A DNA stretch of 64,000 nt from Desmonostoc muscorum FACHB-395 (GTDB lineage: Bacteria > Cyanobacteriota > Cyanobacteriia > Cyanobacteriales > Nostocaceae): positions 140,114 to 204,113 of the forward strand of contig NZ_JACJSF010000006.1 in assembly GCF_014698035.1 (NCBI RefSeq), in the 5' to 3' direction. This document shows positions 54,488 through 63,925 of the stretch, piece after piece. The position numbers and the translations under genes were made by a program. Under the pieces are notes generated by a model, which did not search any database, was not told where the DNA came from, and saw nothing but the letters and a program-made list of their open reading frames with translations. Within the stretch, counting starts at the first letter, position 1, and every line of letters begins with the position of its first letter.

Positions 54488-54772
54488 CTAATCATCTGTT
54501 TGAGATGTTGGAGTATCTTCAACAGCACTGGCAATAGAGAAAGAAACAGGATTAGTAGATGGTGTTAGTGAATCTAACCGGGGTTGTTCGAGCGATGCTT
54601 CGATACTTGGATCGTCAAAATAGGAGCCAATAATCTTATCATAGTTAGAAGCAACAGCTAAAAAAGCGCCACCCAAAATATAGATAGGTAGTGGCAAATT
54701 AAATTCTTGCAACCAGTCAAAGAATTCCGCCAAAGCAAACAGCACTAAAAAGCAAGCAAGCCAAACTCTCAT
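54488..54772 (-). CDS. Small membrane protein with acidic tail
   Basis: 94 residues. Two hydrophobic segments (WLACFLVLFALAEFFDWL and LPIYILGGAFLAVASNYD) are followed by a polar, Ser/Thr/Asp-rich tail of about 45 residues. No named domain recognised; possibly conserved in cyanobacteria. Confidence 0.6.
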   Translation of the reverse strand: MRVWLACFLVLFALAEFFDWLQEFNLPLPIYILGGAFLAVASNYDKIIGSYFDDPSIEASLEQPRLDSLTPSTNPVSFSIASAVEDTPTSQTDD

Positions 54773-54942
54773 ATTTTCTATTTCCTAGATTGAAACAACT
54801 CTATTAATAGCTTAAATAGCTTGCATGATAGTTGATGTAGTACATAACCATCAAATTACAACCTTTATAACCATAGATAGGTGCATTCAGAGTTATAGCA
54901 TCTGCTATATTGCAATATCTTGTAAAAAAATATATTTAGCCT

Positions 54943-55170
54943 ATGCCTGCAATCAAACAGCCAAGCATTGCACTGTTGGTTCGTGAGACTCGGCAGTGCC
55001 TCAAACTATCACAGGTAAAACTGTCAACGATGTTAGGAGTTTCATTCCACACTGTAAATCGATGGGAAAATGGACGAACACGACCTTCGCCACTCGCTAT
55101 GAAACAAATTGAAAAACTATTATACCAGATGGGAGAACCTGGTGAGGCACTTTTAACGAAATATTTTTAA
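54943..55170 (+). CDS. XRE-family helix-turn-helix protein
   Basis: 75 residues, a single Cro/C1 domain: LVRETRQCLKLSQVKLSTML and SFHTVNRWENGRTRPSPLAM. It is similar to small phage- or toxin-linked repressors and HTH proteins that act with partner genes. Immediately downstream there is a decayed frame (55171-55330) that could be a broken partner. Confidence 0.85.
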   Translation: MPAIKQPSIALLVRETRQCLKLSQVKLSTMLGVSFHTVNRWENGRTRPSPLAMKQIEKLLYQMGEPGEALLTKYF

Positions 55171-55535
55171 TAATGGCAAATGTAACACAGTAGCATCATA
55201 GATGAAGTACTACCCATTCGTGAAAAATTAATGCCAAGCAAGTACTTTCAGCCCGATTTCACCGGGATCTTGCCAAATTATTAGAGCAAGGTAAATTAGT
55301 AGAAGCGATCGCTAACTTAGGTGATTTCTGATGAAAAAAATACCTAAACCTCATCTATGTTGAAACCTAGAGTTTTTTAAAAGATATATTGATGTAGGTT
55401 GGGTGCAGCGATCGCGTAACCCAACATAAATAAGGTGGTAATGTTGGGTTGCGTTTCACTCCACCCAACCTACAAAACTACAAAACTACGGTTCTCAAGA
55501 TAGACGAGGTTTAGGTATCATAATCTGATTAGTTT
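55171..55535. other. 365-bp region with a gene remnant and a fold-back repeat
   Basis: Between about 55204 and 55331 the plus strand encodes DEVLPIREKL in one frame and then QVLSARFHRDLAKLLEQGKL (continuing VEAIANLGDF to a stop) in another, which looks like the broken end of a lost gene. The fold-back element at 55393-55474 follows. Confidence 0.5.
55393..55474. mobile_element. 82-bp GTAGGTTGGGTG fold-back element
   Basis: Perfect 13-bp arms TGTAGGTTGGGTG and CACCCAACCTACA, with an inner inverted pair GTAACCCAACAT / ATGTTGGGTTGC. Elements of this form are common in Nostoc intergenic DNA. Confidence 0.75.
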
Positions 55536-56624
55536 CTATTTTTCGCTGATCAATGTTGGTGGAGTAATAGCTGCATATTCTTTGGATGTCAGCAGTGCTT
55601 CTTGAACATCAATCTTTTTGGGCAGAATTTTTTCGTTATAAAATAAATCGGCAACACTTTGTTGAGCTTTCATCAATTCTGGAGTAATTCCTTTTAATCG
55701 ATAATTAGCGCGTCCAGAAATTATTTCTTGAATGGGTAAATCAATTTTAAGTACAGGTGCTATGAGTTTGGCTACTTCTTGACGATTTGCTTCCGCCCAT
55801 TGACCATTTTTATCAATCTCTTCCAAGATAATCCGAAGTAATTCGGGATTTCCCTTAGCAAACTCCCGTGTTCCTACATAGTATCCGCCTGGAGTACCGA
55901 TATTTGTCGCATCTCTCAGCACCCGCGCACCGTGGAGTTTTTCTACCAAAGCTAAATGAGGATCGCCAGTTACCCAAACTGGGATAGTACCCTGAATAAA
56001 TGCACCACGGGCTTCCACATTGGGCATACTCAGAACTTGAATATCACTGTATTTCAAGCCCACTTCTTCTAAAGCTTTGATAATGAAATAGTGAGAAGCT
56101 GAACCTTTTTGAAAGACTACTTTTTGTCCTTTGATTTGCGCTAAACTCTTAATTGGAGAACCTTTAGGAACTACGATCGCACTTCCTTTCCCAGAAGTAG
56201 CAGTAATTCGTCTACCAGCAAGATAGACAATTCTTGCACCAGCAGCTTGGGCAAAAATGGGAGGAGTTTCTCCAACTGAACCAACATCAATTTTGCCGAC
56301 ATTCATCGCTTCCATGAGTTGCGGTCCTTGGGCAAATTGTGCCCATTCAACTTTCACACCCAAGGGTTCCAAGCGTTTTTCTAAAACTCCTCTCACTCTA
56401 ACTAAATCACCAGAACTTTGATATCCCATTCTCAGAAGTTTTGTTTTAAAACTAATGGTTTGTGTTGCTGCTGGATCTGCTTTTGGTTCGGTTGCGCTAT
56501 TTGTATTATCACTGGGTGATGTACAACTGGTTAGTGTGGTAGATAAAGCCAAAAAACCAGGCATTACAAACAATGCCAATCTTCTAATAATTGGTGATTT
56601 TTTTACTACAGTATTGCTCAACAT
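55536..56624 (-). CDS. SsuA-like aliphatic sulfonate binding lipoprotein (1)
   Basis: 362 residues. A signal with lipobox LTSC (about residue 34) is followed by a type 2 periplasmic binding fold: LRMGYQSSGDLVRVRGVLEK, VKVEWAQFAQGPQLMEAMNV, IKGQKVVFQKGSASHYFIIK. This pattern is that of SsuA/TauA-type sulfonate or taurine binding proteins. It would capture substrate outside the plasma membrane for an ABC transporter. The permease and ATPase are not in this window. Two relatives lie upstream (56716 and 59391). Confidence 0.9.
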   Translation of the reverse strand: MLSNTVVKKSPIIRRLALFVMPGFLALSTTLTSCTSPSDNTNSATEPKADPAATQTISFKTKLLRMGYQSSGDLVRVRGVLEKRLEPLGVKVEWAQFAQGPQLMEAMNVGKIDVGSVGETPPIFAQAAGARIVYLAGRRITATSGKGSAIVVPKGSPIKSLAQIKGQKVVFQKGSASHYFIIKALEEVGLKYSDIQVLSMPNVEARGAFIQGTIPVWVTGDPHLALVEKLHGARVLRDATNIGTPGGYYVGTREFAKGNPELLRIILEEIDKNGQWAEANRQEVAKLIAPVLKIDLPIQEIISGRANYRLKGITPELMKAQQSVADLFYNEKILPKKIDVQEALLTSKEYAAITPPTLISEK

Positions 56625-56715
56625 TTCTACAACTCCAGGCTAAATTAATCTCTGCTCTTAAGAAAAGATAAGTTTTTAAATTATTAAATTCAAGCTTGAT
56701 AACTTTAATAATTTC

Positions 56716-57921
56716 CTATTTTGATTTAATTGATTCTGGTATAAAAGCCGCATATTCTTTTGGAGTTAATACACCATCTCTAACATTAACCTTCTTTGGT
56801 AAGAGTCCTTGGCTGTACCACAAATCGGCAATTTTTTGTTGCTTATTGACAACCTGTTCAGTAATTGGTAGCAACCCATAAACTGATTTAGCTTGAATCT
56901 CTTTCAAGGTAGGAACATCAATACCAACATCAGGAGAAACAAGTTCTGCTAATTTATCGGGGTTATTTTTAGACCACTCGTTTGCTTTTGCAAGCTCCTC
57001 CAGGAAAATTTTGAGAACTTCAGGATGCTCTTTCACAAATTTACGTGAGGTAGTATAAAAGCTTCCAAGATCCTGGAGTCCTTGCCCATCTATTAATACA
57101 CGACCAATATTTTTTTGTACGGCTCTTGTAATATATGGTTCCCAAGTTACCCAAACATCAAGTCCACCCTGACTAAAAGCAACATTTGCATCTGGAGGTG
57201 GTAAGAAAACAGATTTAACATCAGTGAGCTTTAGCTTATCTTTTTGTAGTGCTTTTAGCAAAACATAGTGAGCAATAGAAGCTTTTTGAAAAGAAACTTT
57301 TTTGCCTTTAAAGTCGGCAGGACTTTTAATTGGAGAGTTTTTCGGTACCAGAAAAGAGACTCCTTTACCATTAAATGCTGTAGTCACTACATAGACAAGT
57401 GGTGTACCTGCGGCTTGGGCAAATATTGGCGGTGATTCGGCTGTGGCTGCAATATCAAGAGAACCTGCATTTAATGCTTCTAAAGCTTGTGGCCCAGCAG
57501 CAAACTCTAACCACTTGACAGTAAAATTCTTTGCTGCCAAACTTTTTTCTAGAGTTCCCTGTTTTCTCATAACTGCAAGAGAACCAAGCTTAGAAGAAAC
57601 AATTCGCACTTCTTGCTTTTGGGGAGTATTAGAAACTGATTGACTTTGAGCTTCTGTACTAATTGCAGATGCTTCGTTCTGAGTTGTTTTATTTTCTTGA
57701 CTGCAACCAACTATACTGATTGGGATTGTCAGAGATAAAGCAGCTACAAGTAAAGATAGATAGTTATGTTCAATTTTATATTTAGCTTTTGCTTTGATAG
57801 TTAGGCTTTTATTAGATATCAGATTTACTGTCGGGGAAAAAGGCTTTGAATTATCAATTTTCGATTTTATCGGCTTATTAATAGATATATGTAATTGCTG
57901 CAAATATTTAGAAAATGCCAT
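56716..57921 (-). CDS. SsuA-like aliphatic sulfonate binding lipoprotein (2)
   Basis: 401 residues. The N-terminal ~75 residues are longer and basic, with the membrane segment YLSLLVAALSLTIPISIVGC ending in a lipobox. The binding domain follows the same plan as its neighbours (VKWLEFAAGPQALEALNAGS, GKKVSFQKASIAHYVLLKAL, FSQGGLDVWVTWEPYITRAV). Differences in the pocket-lining segments suggest a different ligand. Gene order SBP-SBP-TauD-SBP indicates an operon or a duplicated set. Confidence 0.9.
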   Translation of the reverse strand: MAFSKYLQQLHISINKPIKSKIDNSKPFSPTVNLISNKSLTIKAKAKYKIEHNYLSLLVAALSLTIPISIVGCSQENKTTQNEASAISTEAQSQSVSNTPQKQEVRIVSSKLGSLAVMRKQGTLEKSLAAKNFTVKWLEFAAGPQALEALNAGSLDIAATAESPPIFAQAAGTPLVYVVTTAFNGKGVSFLVPKNSPIKSPADFKGKKVSFQKASIAHYVLLKALQKDKLKLTDVKSVFLPPPDANVAFSQGGLDVWVTWEPYITRAVQKNIGRVLIDGQGLQDLGSFYTTSRKFVKEHPEVLKIFLEELAKANEWSKNNPDKLAELVSPDVGIDVPTLKEIQAKSVYGLLPITEQVVNKQQKIADLWYSQGLLPKKVNVRDGVLTPKEYAAFIPESIKSK

Positions 57922-58489
57922 AAAAATCTATTGTCTCCTCTGATAGAAAACTTTTTAATGTAATATTGTGTTTAACCAAATTGGTTATTAAATACAGTTG
58001 ATATCTCAATATGCTTCAGTTATGGTTAGCGCTCTTTGCCAAAGTCACTTTTTTAATTAACCGCAGAGGCGCAGAGTACACAGAGAGATAAAGATAAGGA
58101 AAAAATTGCTTGACTGAACTGTATTGATTTATATTTTATCGGATTTGGTTTTTGAATAAAGTGTTAATAAACACTACCTAGCAGAGATAAGAAGGTTTCT
58201 TATAAATTTATTTTTGTGAGCGTGCTTTGAGCAAAATTTATTTTAATAAGCATGGTTAAATAGAGTTTATGTTTGATTTTTAAAAATCTACGCAACTCAA
58301 AAATAATTATTTTTAATTATTTTTAAGACTAGTAAATTTCAGAAAAAGTCAGGTTAATATATAGATTTATTATGATAAGATAAATATTTTTTATTGTTTT
58401 ATTTAGAAACGAGGGTGGATGACTACCACCCCATTTTTAAAAGTAGATTTCAGTCTTTTAAGGCGTTATATCTGTCTAGATAATAAAAC
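57922..58489. other. 568-bp AT-rich spacer
   Basis: Between the second SBP gene and the TauD gene, all minus strand. It includes ACCGCAGAGGCGCAGAG at 58060-58076, a partial copy of the fold-back repeat at 61643-61774. No gene recognised; it may hold the promoter of the second SBP gene. Confidence 0.6.
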
Positions 58490-59353
58490 CTAAAAAGGAC
58501 GGCTACCTGCAAGACTAACTCGCTTCAAAACCCGTCGTTCATTTGGATCAAATGCTTGGCGGTAATGCAAGGTAGCTTGATTATCCCAGTAGACAATATC
58601 ACCTACAGACCATTTATGTTGGTAGTAAAATTTTGGTTGATTTAGATGCTGACGCAACTGTTCAATCAATTTAGAACCTTCTTCTGGTTCTAACCCGACA
58701 ATTTCAACTTCTGTCGCTGCATCTAAGTAAAGATGCTTTTTACCACTCTCTGGATGTGTCCTAACTAAAGGATGGGGAAAAACAGGGCTTATTAAAGGAA
58801 TATTTTTATCTAAACGATATAAAGGACGCGGTGCATTCCGGTCTTGTAAGAATGGGTTGTAGGTAATTAGCTGTAAATCTGCAATCCGTTCTTTGGTGGT
58901 TTCATCTAACGCCTCATAGGCCAAATTTGTATTTAACCAATAAGTATTTCCACCATGAGTTGGTATTTCCAAAGCATAAAGCAGCGAACCACTAGATGGG
59001 GTAGGAGTCCATTTATGGTCAGAATGGAAAGTGAGTTCTCCAGTACCGGTATAGCCGCCATCGACATTAGAAATCGAAATCACCACCGGGGTTTCTCCTG
59101 GTTTAGAAGCCAATACTGGAGTTTCATCAGATGGTACAAAGAGTGCGCCAAAGTATAAAGCAAAGTTCAAAAGCTGGTTATCAGAGAGCTTTTGGTTTTT
59201 GAAGATCAAGATATGGCGATCGCGTAAAGCTTGCTTAAGTTGTAATATAACTTCAGGTGCGATCGCTTGACTGGCATCAAGATCGGTAACTATCGCTCCC
59301 AAAGGAGCATCGATAGGACTTATTTTAAGCTTTGTCAAAGTCGAGGTAGGCAT
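58490..59353 (-). CDS. TauD/TfdA-family Fe(II)/2-oxoglutarate dioxygenase
   Basis: 287 residues. The iron site His-x-Asp is in LTFHSDHKWTP (about residue 110-115) and the distal His in NQATLHYRQAFDPNERRVLK with the 2-oxoglutarate-binding Arg. The fold is TauD-like. Such enzymes release sulfite from taurine or alkylsulfonates by oxygenation. Its position among three sulfonate-type binding proteins fits desulfonation, but other substrates, such as aryloxyacids or sulfate esters, are possible. Confidence 0.92.
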   Translation of the reverse strand: MPTSTLTKLKISPIDAPLGAIVTDLDASQAIAPEVILQLKQALRDRHILIFKNQKLSDNQLLNFALYFGALFVPSDETPVLASKPGETPVVISISNVDGGYTGTGELTFHSDHKWTPTPSSGSLLYALEIPTHGGNTYWLNTNLAYEALDETTKERIADLQLITYNPFLQDRNAPRPLYRLDKNIPLISPVFPHPLVRTHPESGKKHLYLDAATEVEIVGLEPEEGSKLIEQLRQHLNQPKFYYQHKWSVGDIVYWDNQATLHYRQAFDPNERRVLKRVSLAGSRPF

Positions 59354-59390
59354 AATATTCTCCTGTGTTTTAATTTCTTTTTGGGTATAA

Positions 59391-60485
59391 CTACTTATTA
59401 GCTAATACATCTGAAGGAGTAATTTTGGCGTATTCTTCAGGGGTTAAAAAGCCATCTCTAACATTCACCTTTTTCGGGATAAGTCCGAGGCTGTACCACT
59501 TATCTGCAACTTCTTGTTGCTTGGTAATAGTTTTCTCAGTAATTGGTAGCAGCCCATAATCATATTTATTGTGCATTATTTCTAGAGTCGGCGGATCTAG
59601 CTGAGTTACAGGAGCAAGTAGTTGTGCTACTTCTTTGGGATGATCCTTAGTCCAGATTTCTGACTTTTCTAACTCCTCTAAAAATATTTTGATTACATCA
59701 GGATGAGCCTGATAAAATTGGCGCGAAGTTGAGTAAAAATTGCCAGTATCCCGCAATTTATCACCATCTGTTAAAACACGAGCTATTTTATTCTGTACAT
59801 TTCTAGTACCGAATGGCTCCCAAATATACCAAGCATCCACCTTATTTTGACTGAATGCCGCATTTGCATCTGCCGGTGCTAAAAAAACTGATTGGACATC
59901 GCTCAGTTTCAACCCCGCATCTTCTAATGCTTTAACTAATAGATAGTGGCCGATAGAAGCTTTCTGAAAAGCTACTTTTTTACCCTTCAAATCAGTAACA
60001 CTTTTAATTGAAGAGTTTACAGGAACTAAAAGTGAAATAGCTTTACCACTAGGACGTGTAGTAGCTAGATAAACAAGGGGCGCTCCTGCTGCTTGTGAAA
60101 ATACAGGAGGCGATTCGGCTGTAGATGCAATATCCAATCCATTTGCATTCAGGGCTTCTAGCTGTTGTGGCCCAGCCGCAAACTCAGCCCACTGTACTTT
60201 AAAACCCAGAGGCTCTAATCGCTTTTCTAAGGAACCTTGCTTTTCTAAAACTGCTAAAGCGGAAAGTTGTTTGGAACGTACAATCCGTACTACTTGCTTT
60301 TCTGTAGTGCTAGATACGGCCACCGACTCAGGAGAAGCTGCTGACTGTTGAGCGTTATTTTTGGCTTCACTACAACTTGATAGGGTTGTCGATAGCATTA
60401 AGCAGTAGCCCAAAGCAAATAGCAAAGAACGACGTGTTGTTCTTGGGCTTTTTCTAAATTCAAACTTTCCTTTTAAAGCTGGCAT
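59391..60485 (-). CDS. SsuA-like aliphatic sulfonate binding lipoprotein (3)
   Basis: 364 residues. Signal LLFALGYCLMLSTTLSSC with lipobox; binding domain with VQWAEFAAGPQQLEALNANG, GKKVAFQKASIGHYLLVKAL, NKVDAWYIWEPFGTRNVQNK. It is clearly paralogous to the proteins at 56716 and 55536, nearest to the former. It starts 37 bp upstream of the TauD gene, so they are probably co-transcribed. Confidence 0.9.
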   Translation of the reverse strand: MPALKGKFEFRKSPRTTRRSLLFALGYCLMLSTTLSSCSEAKNNAQQSAASPESVAVSSTTEKQVVRIVRSKQLSALAVLEKQGSLEKRLEPLGFKVQWAEFAAGPQQLEALNANGLDIASTAESPPVFSQAAGAPLVYLATTRPSGKAISLLVPVNSSIKSVTDLKGKKVAFQKASIGHYLLVKALEDAGLKLSDVQSVFLAPADANAAFSQNKVDAWYIWEPFGTRNVQNKIARVLTDGDKLRDTGNFYSTSRQFYQAHPDVIKIFLEELEKSEIWTKDHPKEVAQLLAPVTQLDPPTLEIMHNKYDYGLLPITEKTITKQQEVADKWYSLGLIPKKVNVRDGFLTPEEYAKITPSDVLANK

Positions 60486-60773
60486 GGGTTGTTTTATTGA
60501 TTCCCTTTAGGTGGTTAGAGCAATGATGATTAATTGCAATATCAAGAACGAAAATGTTTTTTAAAACTCCAATCAGTAAATGTTTTTATAACTTCAAAAA
60601 CTTTACTGATGAAATTAGGGAAGAGAGTGGGTATTACCCACCCCGCAACGACTCGAGGAACTGAAACTTTAATAGTGAGGTGGCAAAAATTTAGGAAGTG
60701 GAGTGAGAAAGGCTCACTCCAGTGTCGTGCTAGTGGAAGATTAAAATTTTTGAGTGAAACTCTATCTTTTTTG

Positions 60774-61595
60774 CTAGTGCTTCCAAGCGACTAGGATTGT
60801 AGCCTTGAGTTCTTCTGTGAAATGTCCAGATGGCTCAACTGCTAGCAGCGCTTCTCTGAGATCCTTTTCAAATGCTGGAGCGTTATCGCCATAGAAAATT
60901 TTCAGAGAGAAGGCTGTAGTGTATAAATAGCCGAGGTAGCTATCGATAGTCCAAGATTTTTCAAATGGCACTTCATAGTTTTCTTGACGAGCAAAAGCTG
61001 AATTGCCAATTACGACTTCATGGGGAGGATCGACTGGCTTACGAGTGCCTTGTCCTCGTTGTCCAGTTCGGCGTTCTTCACCTAACCATTTTTTCACTAC
61101 TCCAACAGCAGCTTGTTTCCAAGGTAGATTGCTTTCCCAAGGGTTATCACCAGTCTGAAGCAGTGCTATTCCACCATCATCAGTAAGCAATTCATAAAGG
61201 CGTTCAAGCACTAATTCGCGTTCCATCCAATGGAAGGCTCTACCAATAGTTGTTAACTTAAATTTCCCTAAACTAGAGTCGATTAACTCTGCTCCTTGTT
61301 CTAACCAAGTAATATTATTTGCTCCGACTGCTGCTGCTTGTCGTTTAGCTTCTGCAATCATTTCTGGATCGGGATCGATCGCAACAACTTCTTCAAATTG
61401 GGTTCGTAGGGCAATTGAAATTAATCCTGGGCCAGTACCCAAATCAAGGAGTCGTCCTTGACCATTGAGATTAAATATTTCGGCTAGTTTATCAAATACA
61501 ATCGGTGGGTATTTGGTTCTATATTGAGCGTAGCCTTCAGCTGCTCCCTCAAATAAACTTGGGTCGTAGGTTGGAAGTGTTTTTAGTTGAGTCAT
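60774..61595 (-). CDS. SAM-dependent methyltransferase
   Basis: 273 residues. Class I motif I is LLDLGTGPGLISIALRTQFE, the acidic beta-2 end is VVAIDPDPEMIAEAKRQ, and a Trp/Phe-rich FHWMERELVLERLYELL segment stands in the substrate region. It lies between the third SBP and the amidohydrolase on the same strand. Substrate unknown; a small molecule from the organosulfur pathway is one possibility. Confidence 0.88.
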   Translation of the reverse strand: MTQLKTLPTYDPSLFEGAAEGYAQYRTKYPPIVFDKLAEIFNLNGQGRLLDLGTGPGLISIALRTQFEEVVAIDPDPEMIAEAKRQAAAVGANNITWLEQGAELIDSSLGKFKLTTIGRAFHWMERELVLERLYELLTDDGGIALLQTGDNPWESNLPWKQAAVGVVKKWLGEERRTGQRGQGTRKPVDPPHEVVIGNSAFARQENYEVPFEKSWTIDSYLGYLYTTAFSLKIFYGDNAPAFEKDLREALLAVEPSGHFTEELKATILVAWKH

Positions 61596-61926
61596 ATCAA
61601 TTTTGGATTTAGGTAAGGGATTTCCAAGAAATAAATTTATCCAAATAAACGAACCACAGAGGCGCAGAGAACGCAGAGGGAGGAGAAATAGAGAGGATCT
61701 TTGCGTCAGTTTGGGGATTATTTTTTTAAACTCTCATTTCTCCGTGTCCTCTGCGTCTCTGCGGTTCGTTATTTAAGAGAAATGTAGAGTGGGCAAGGCC
61801 CACGCTACAAGTGAACAGAGGAAATGGAACATGGAACGTTGTGATTGTCCTTTGTCATTAGTCCTACCCTGCGGGAAGCCGCTGCTGCGTCTATGTCCTT
61901 TGCAAATGACTAATGACTAATGACAG
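61596..61926. other. 331-bp spacer with a 132-bp fold-back element
   Basis: The fold-back element at 61643-61774 fills much of the region. Then follow a CTGCGGGAAGCCGC stretch at about 61868-61881 and a short tract of AATGACT heptamers (61904-61924). No gene seen. Confidence 0.7.
61643..61774. mobile_element. 132-bp fold-back MITE-like element
   Basis: Long imperfect inverted arms (AAATAAACGAACCACAGAGG and complement GGTTCGTTATTT at the other end) of about 40 bp with few mismatches. A partial copy is at 58060-58076. Confidence 0.75.
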
Positions 61927-63408
61927 TTATTTCTTAGCAGCCAGATATTCGTTTGCGGCTTTCTCAACACCTGTACCCTTGAAGAAGTCTTGATTGAGAC
62001 TGGTGTACAACTCCAAAGGATGGATTGAGAGGAAGTAGCGGAGGTCTTCTTCGGTAATGATTTCGCGTTCTGCCATTGAGTAGGCGTTGGCAGTAACGGC
62101 GGTGATATCTGGCACATCCCAGTGACCGGAATCGGAACCTAAGAAGGCTTTAACTCTATCCCCAAAAGGATTAGCTGCACGATTAAAAGCTTGGCTTACA
62201 CGGGTATCGTCTGATTCTGTACCAAAGTAGAAATGATTCAAGAAGCGATCGCGCACATCTTCTGGTTTCTCAATTCCCGCTAGTTCAAATTCATCAAGTT
62301 CACCCGGATTTTCTGGAGCCAATAATTGATGGTGGAATCCTAAACCGTCACCAATTTTATCTAAGCGTCCATCTACAAGTTCGCCACCGTAGCGAGTATA
62401 CAACTCTACTAATGCTTCCTTGTCGATAATAGCAGGATTGTTATTTGACAACAAATGTTGTTTGTTGCGGGTTTCCCAGTGCCAAATAATATCAGCGTAT
62501 AGACTAGCACCCCAAGCTGAACCACCTTCTAAAAAGGCAAACTTTAATTGTGGGAAGCGGCGGGTAACTCCACCAAAGAACAGCGATTTGCATAATGCTT
62601 CGGCTGCAAAGGCGAAGTGATTAATGTGATTATATTGGGCGTTGGTGACAGAACGCTGAGTTGTCCAACCTTGGCTAGAAGCGTGAGTTGTGGGTACAAC
62701 TTTCAGTTCTACGCACTTCGCCCAGAATGGATCGTAATCATACTCGCTATCTAAGCCAAAGTTATCAATCCAAACCACTTCGTTAGCTACTTCTTTGCCA
62801 TACTTCTCAAAAGCAGGAATTGGACGACGAACATAACCGGGGATTTGAATCGCTTTGAGTCCCAGAACATTTACCGCATATTCCAACTCCTCAATCCCTT
62901 CTTCGGGAGTGTGCAGGGGAATGGCGGCGATGGGTGTTAAGCGATCGCTATAAGGACGGAAAATATCAGCATGGTAGGTGTTAACTGCCCTACAAACAGC
63001 CCGCCGCATTTCTTCGTTGCCGATATTCGGGGCCATTGTTGCCAAGTTGGGATACACAACGGCGAAGTCTGTACCTGCTTCTTCCAAGCGCTCATGCAGC
63101 AACTTGGGTAAGCTAATGGTAGCCAAATTCAAAGTATTTTTTGTGGGACGACCCCACCAGTTAGGGCGATTGGTGCGATAAGCAAAACGTTCTTCCCAAC
63201 TTTGTTTGTACCACTTAAAGCGCGAAGATCCTGGTAAATTTTCTTTGAAACGTTCTACAAGTTCAGTTCCACCAACTTGTTCTAAATAATCCAAGACTGC
63301 TGGTTCAAATTCTTGGGTATGTACATCGGTGTCAATGATCGGATAACCAAGTTTTTCCCGAATTTGAGCAGACCTGGTTTTTTGTGGGCGGTCTAAAGCG
63401 ATCGTCAT
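61927..63408 (-). CDS. Amidohydrolase-family (PF04909-type) metal-dependent hydrolase
   Basis: 493 residues. The N-terminal YPIIDTDVHTQEFEPAVLDY has an Asp-x-His metal motif of the TIM-barrel amidohydrolase-2 class. GVTRRFPQLKFAFLEGGSAW and LGSDSGHWDVPDITA hold the later metal ligands (Glu, Asp and His residues). Enzymes of this class hydrolyse or decarboxylate carboxylates and amides. The operon setting suggests catabolism of an organosulfur or aromatic compound. A truncated second copy lies 100 bp away on the same strand. Confidence 0.9.
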   Translation of the reverse strand: MTIALDRPQKTRSAQIREKLGYPIIDTDVHTQEFEPAVLDYLEQVGGTELVERFKENLPGSSRFKWYKQSWEERFAYRTNRPNWWGRPTKNTLNLATISLPKLLHERLEEAGTDFAVVYPNLATMAPNIGNEEMRRAVCRAVNTYHADIFRPYSDRLTPIAAIPLHTPEEGIEELEYAVNVLGLKAIQIPGYVRRPIPAFEKYGKEVANEVVWIDNFGLDSEYDYDPFWAKCVELKVVPTTHASSQGWTTQRSVTNAQYNHINHFAFAAEALCKSLFFGGVTRRFPQLKFAFLEGGSAWGASLYADIIWHWETRNKQHLLSNNNPAIIDKEALVELYTRYGGELVDGRLDKIGDGLGFHHQLLAPENPGELDEFELAGIEKPEDVRDRFLNHFYFGTESDDTRVSQAFNRAANPFGDRVKAFLGSDSGHWDVPDITAVTANAYSMAEREIITEEDLRYFLSIHPLELYTSLNQDFFKGTGVEKAANEYLAAKK

Positions 63409-63450
63409 GATAGTTTACCCTAATTATTCAAAAGATTGGTATTTGGGTAT

Positions 63451-63496
63451 GTAGTAAGCGCTGAAGCGCTTACTTCAGCACTAAAGTGCTTACTAC
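63451..63496. repeat. Fold-back repeat, GTAGTAAGCGCT family
   Basis: Arms GTAGTAAGCGCT and AGTGCTTACTAC (one change), with a second hairpin AAGCGCT / AGCGCTT inside. It belongs to the family at 17419 and 10363 and separates the two amidohydrolase genes. Confidence 0.7.
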
Positions 63497-63508
63497 GAAC
63501 AATGATTT

Positions 63509-63925
63509 TTAAACCTTGCTAGCCAAAAATTCATCTGCGGTTTTCTCAACAGCCGTACCTTTGAAAAAGTCACGATTCAGGCTGGTGTATAACTCCAAGG
63601 GATGAATTGACAGAAAATATTGCAAATCTTCTTCGCTGATAATTTTGCGTTCTACCATTGAATAGGTATTAGCAGCGATCGCAGTAATATCAGGTACATC
63701 CCAGTGACCAGAATCGGAACCCAAGAATGCTTTAACGCGATCGCCATAAGGATTAGCTTTACGGTTAAAAGCTTGAGCTACACGGGTATCATCCGATTCT
63801 GTGCCGAAGTAGAAGTGATTCAAAAAGCGATCGCGGATATCTTCTGGCTTCGTTACTCCTGCAACGGCGAATTCATCCAAATCACCTGGTTCTAGCAATA
63901 CCTTAGCCAATTTACGAGGGTTCAA
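63509..63925 (-). pseudogene. Truncated amidohydrolase copy joined to an unrelated fragment
   Basis: 138 residues from a TTG. From PGDLDEFAVAG to the end (LGSDSGHWDVPDITAIAANT and FFKGTAVEKTADEF) it matches the C-terminal 130 residues of the neighbouring full-length protein closely. The N-terminal 360 residues are missing. Upstream (63925-64000) another frame reads EPILLTQIFAKLTSLGRIHP, which resembles part of an LLM-class flavin monooxygenase. The locus looks like a deletion junction between two genes. A partial protein could still be made, but the N-terminal metal site is lost. Confidence 0.75.
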
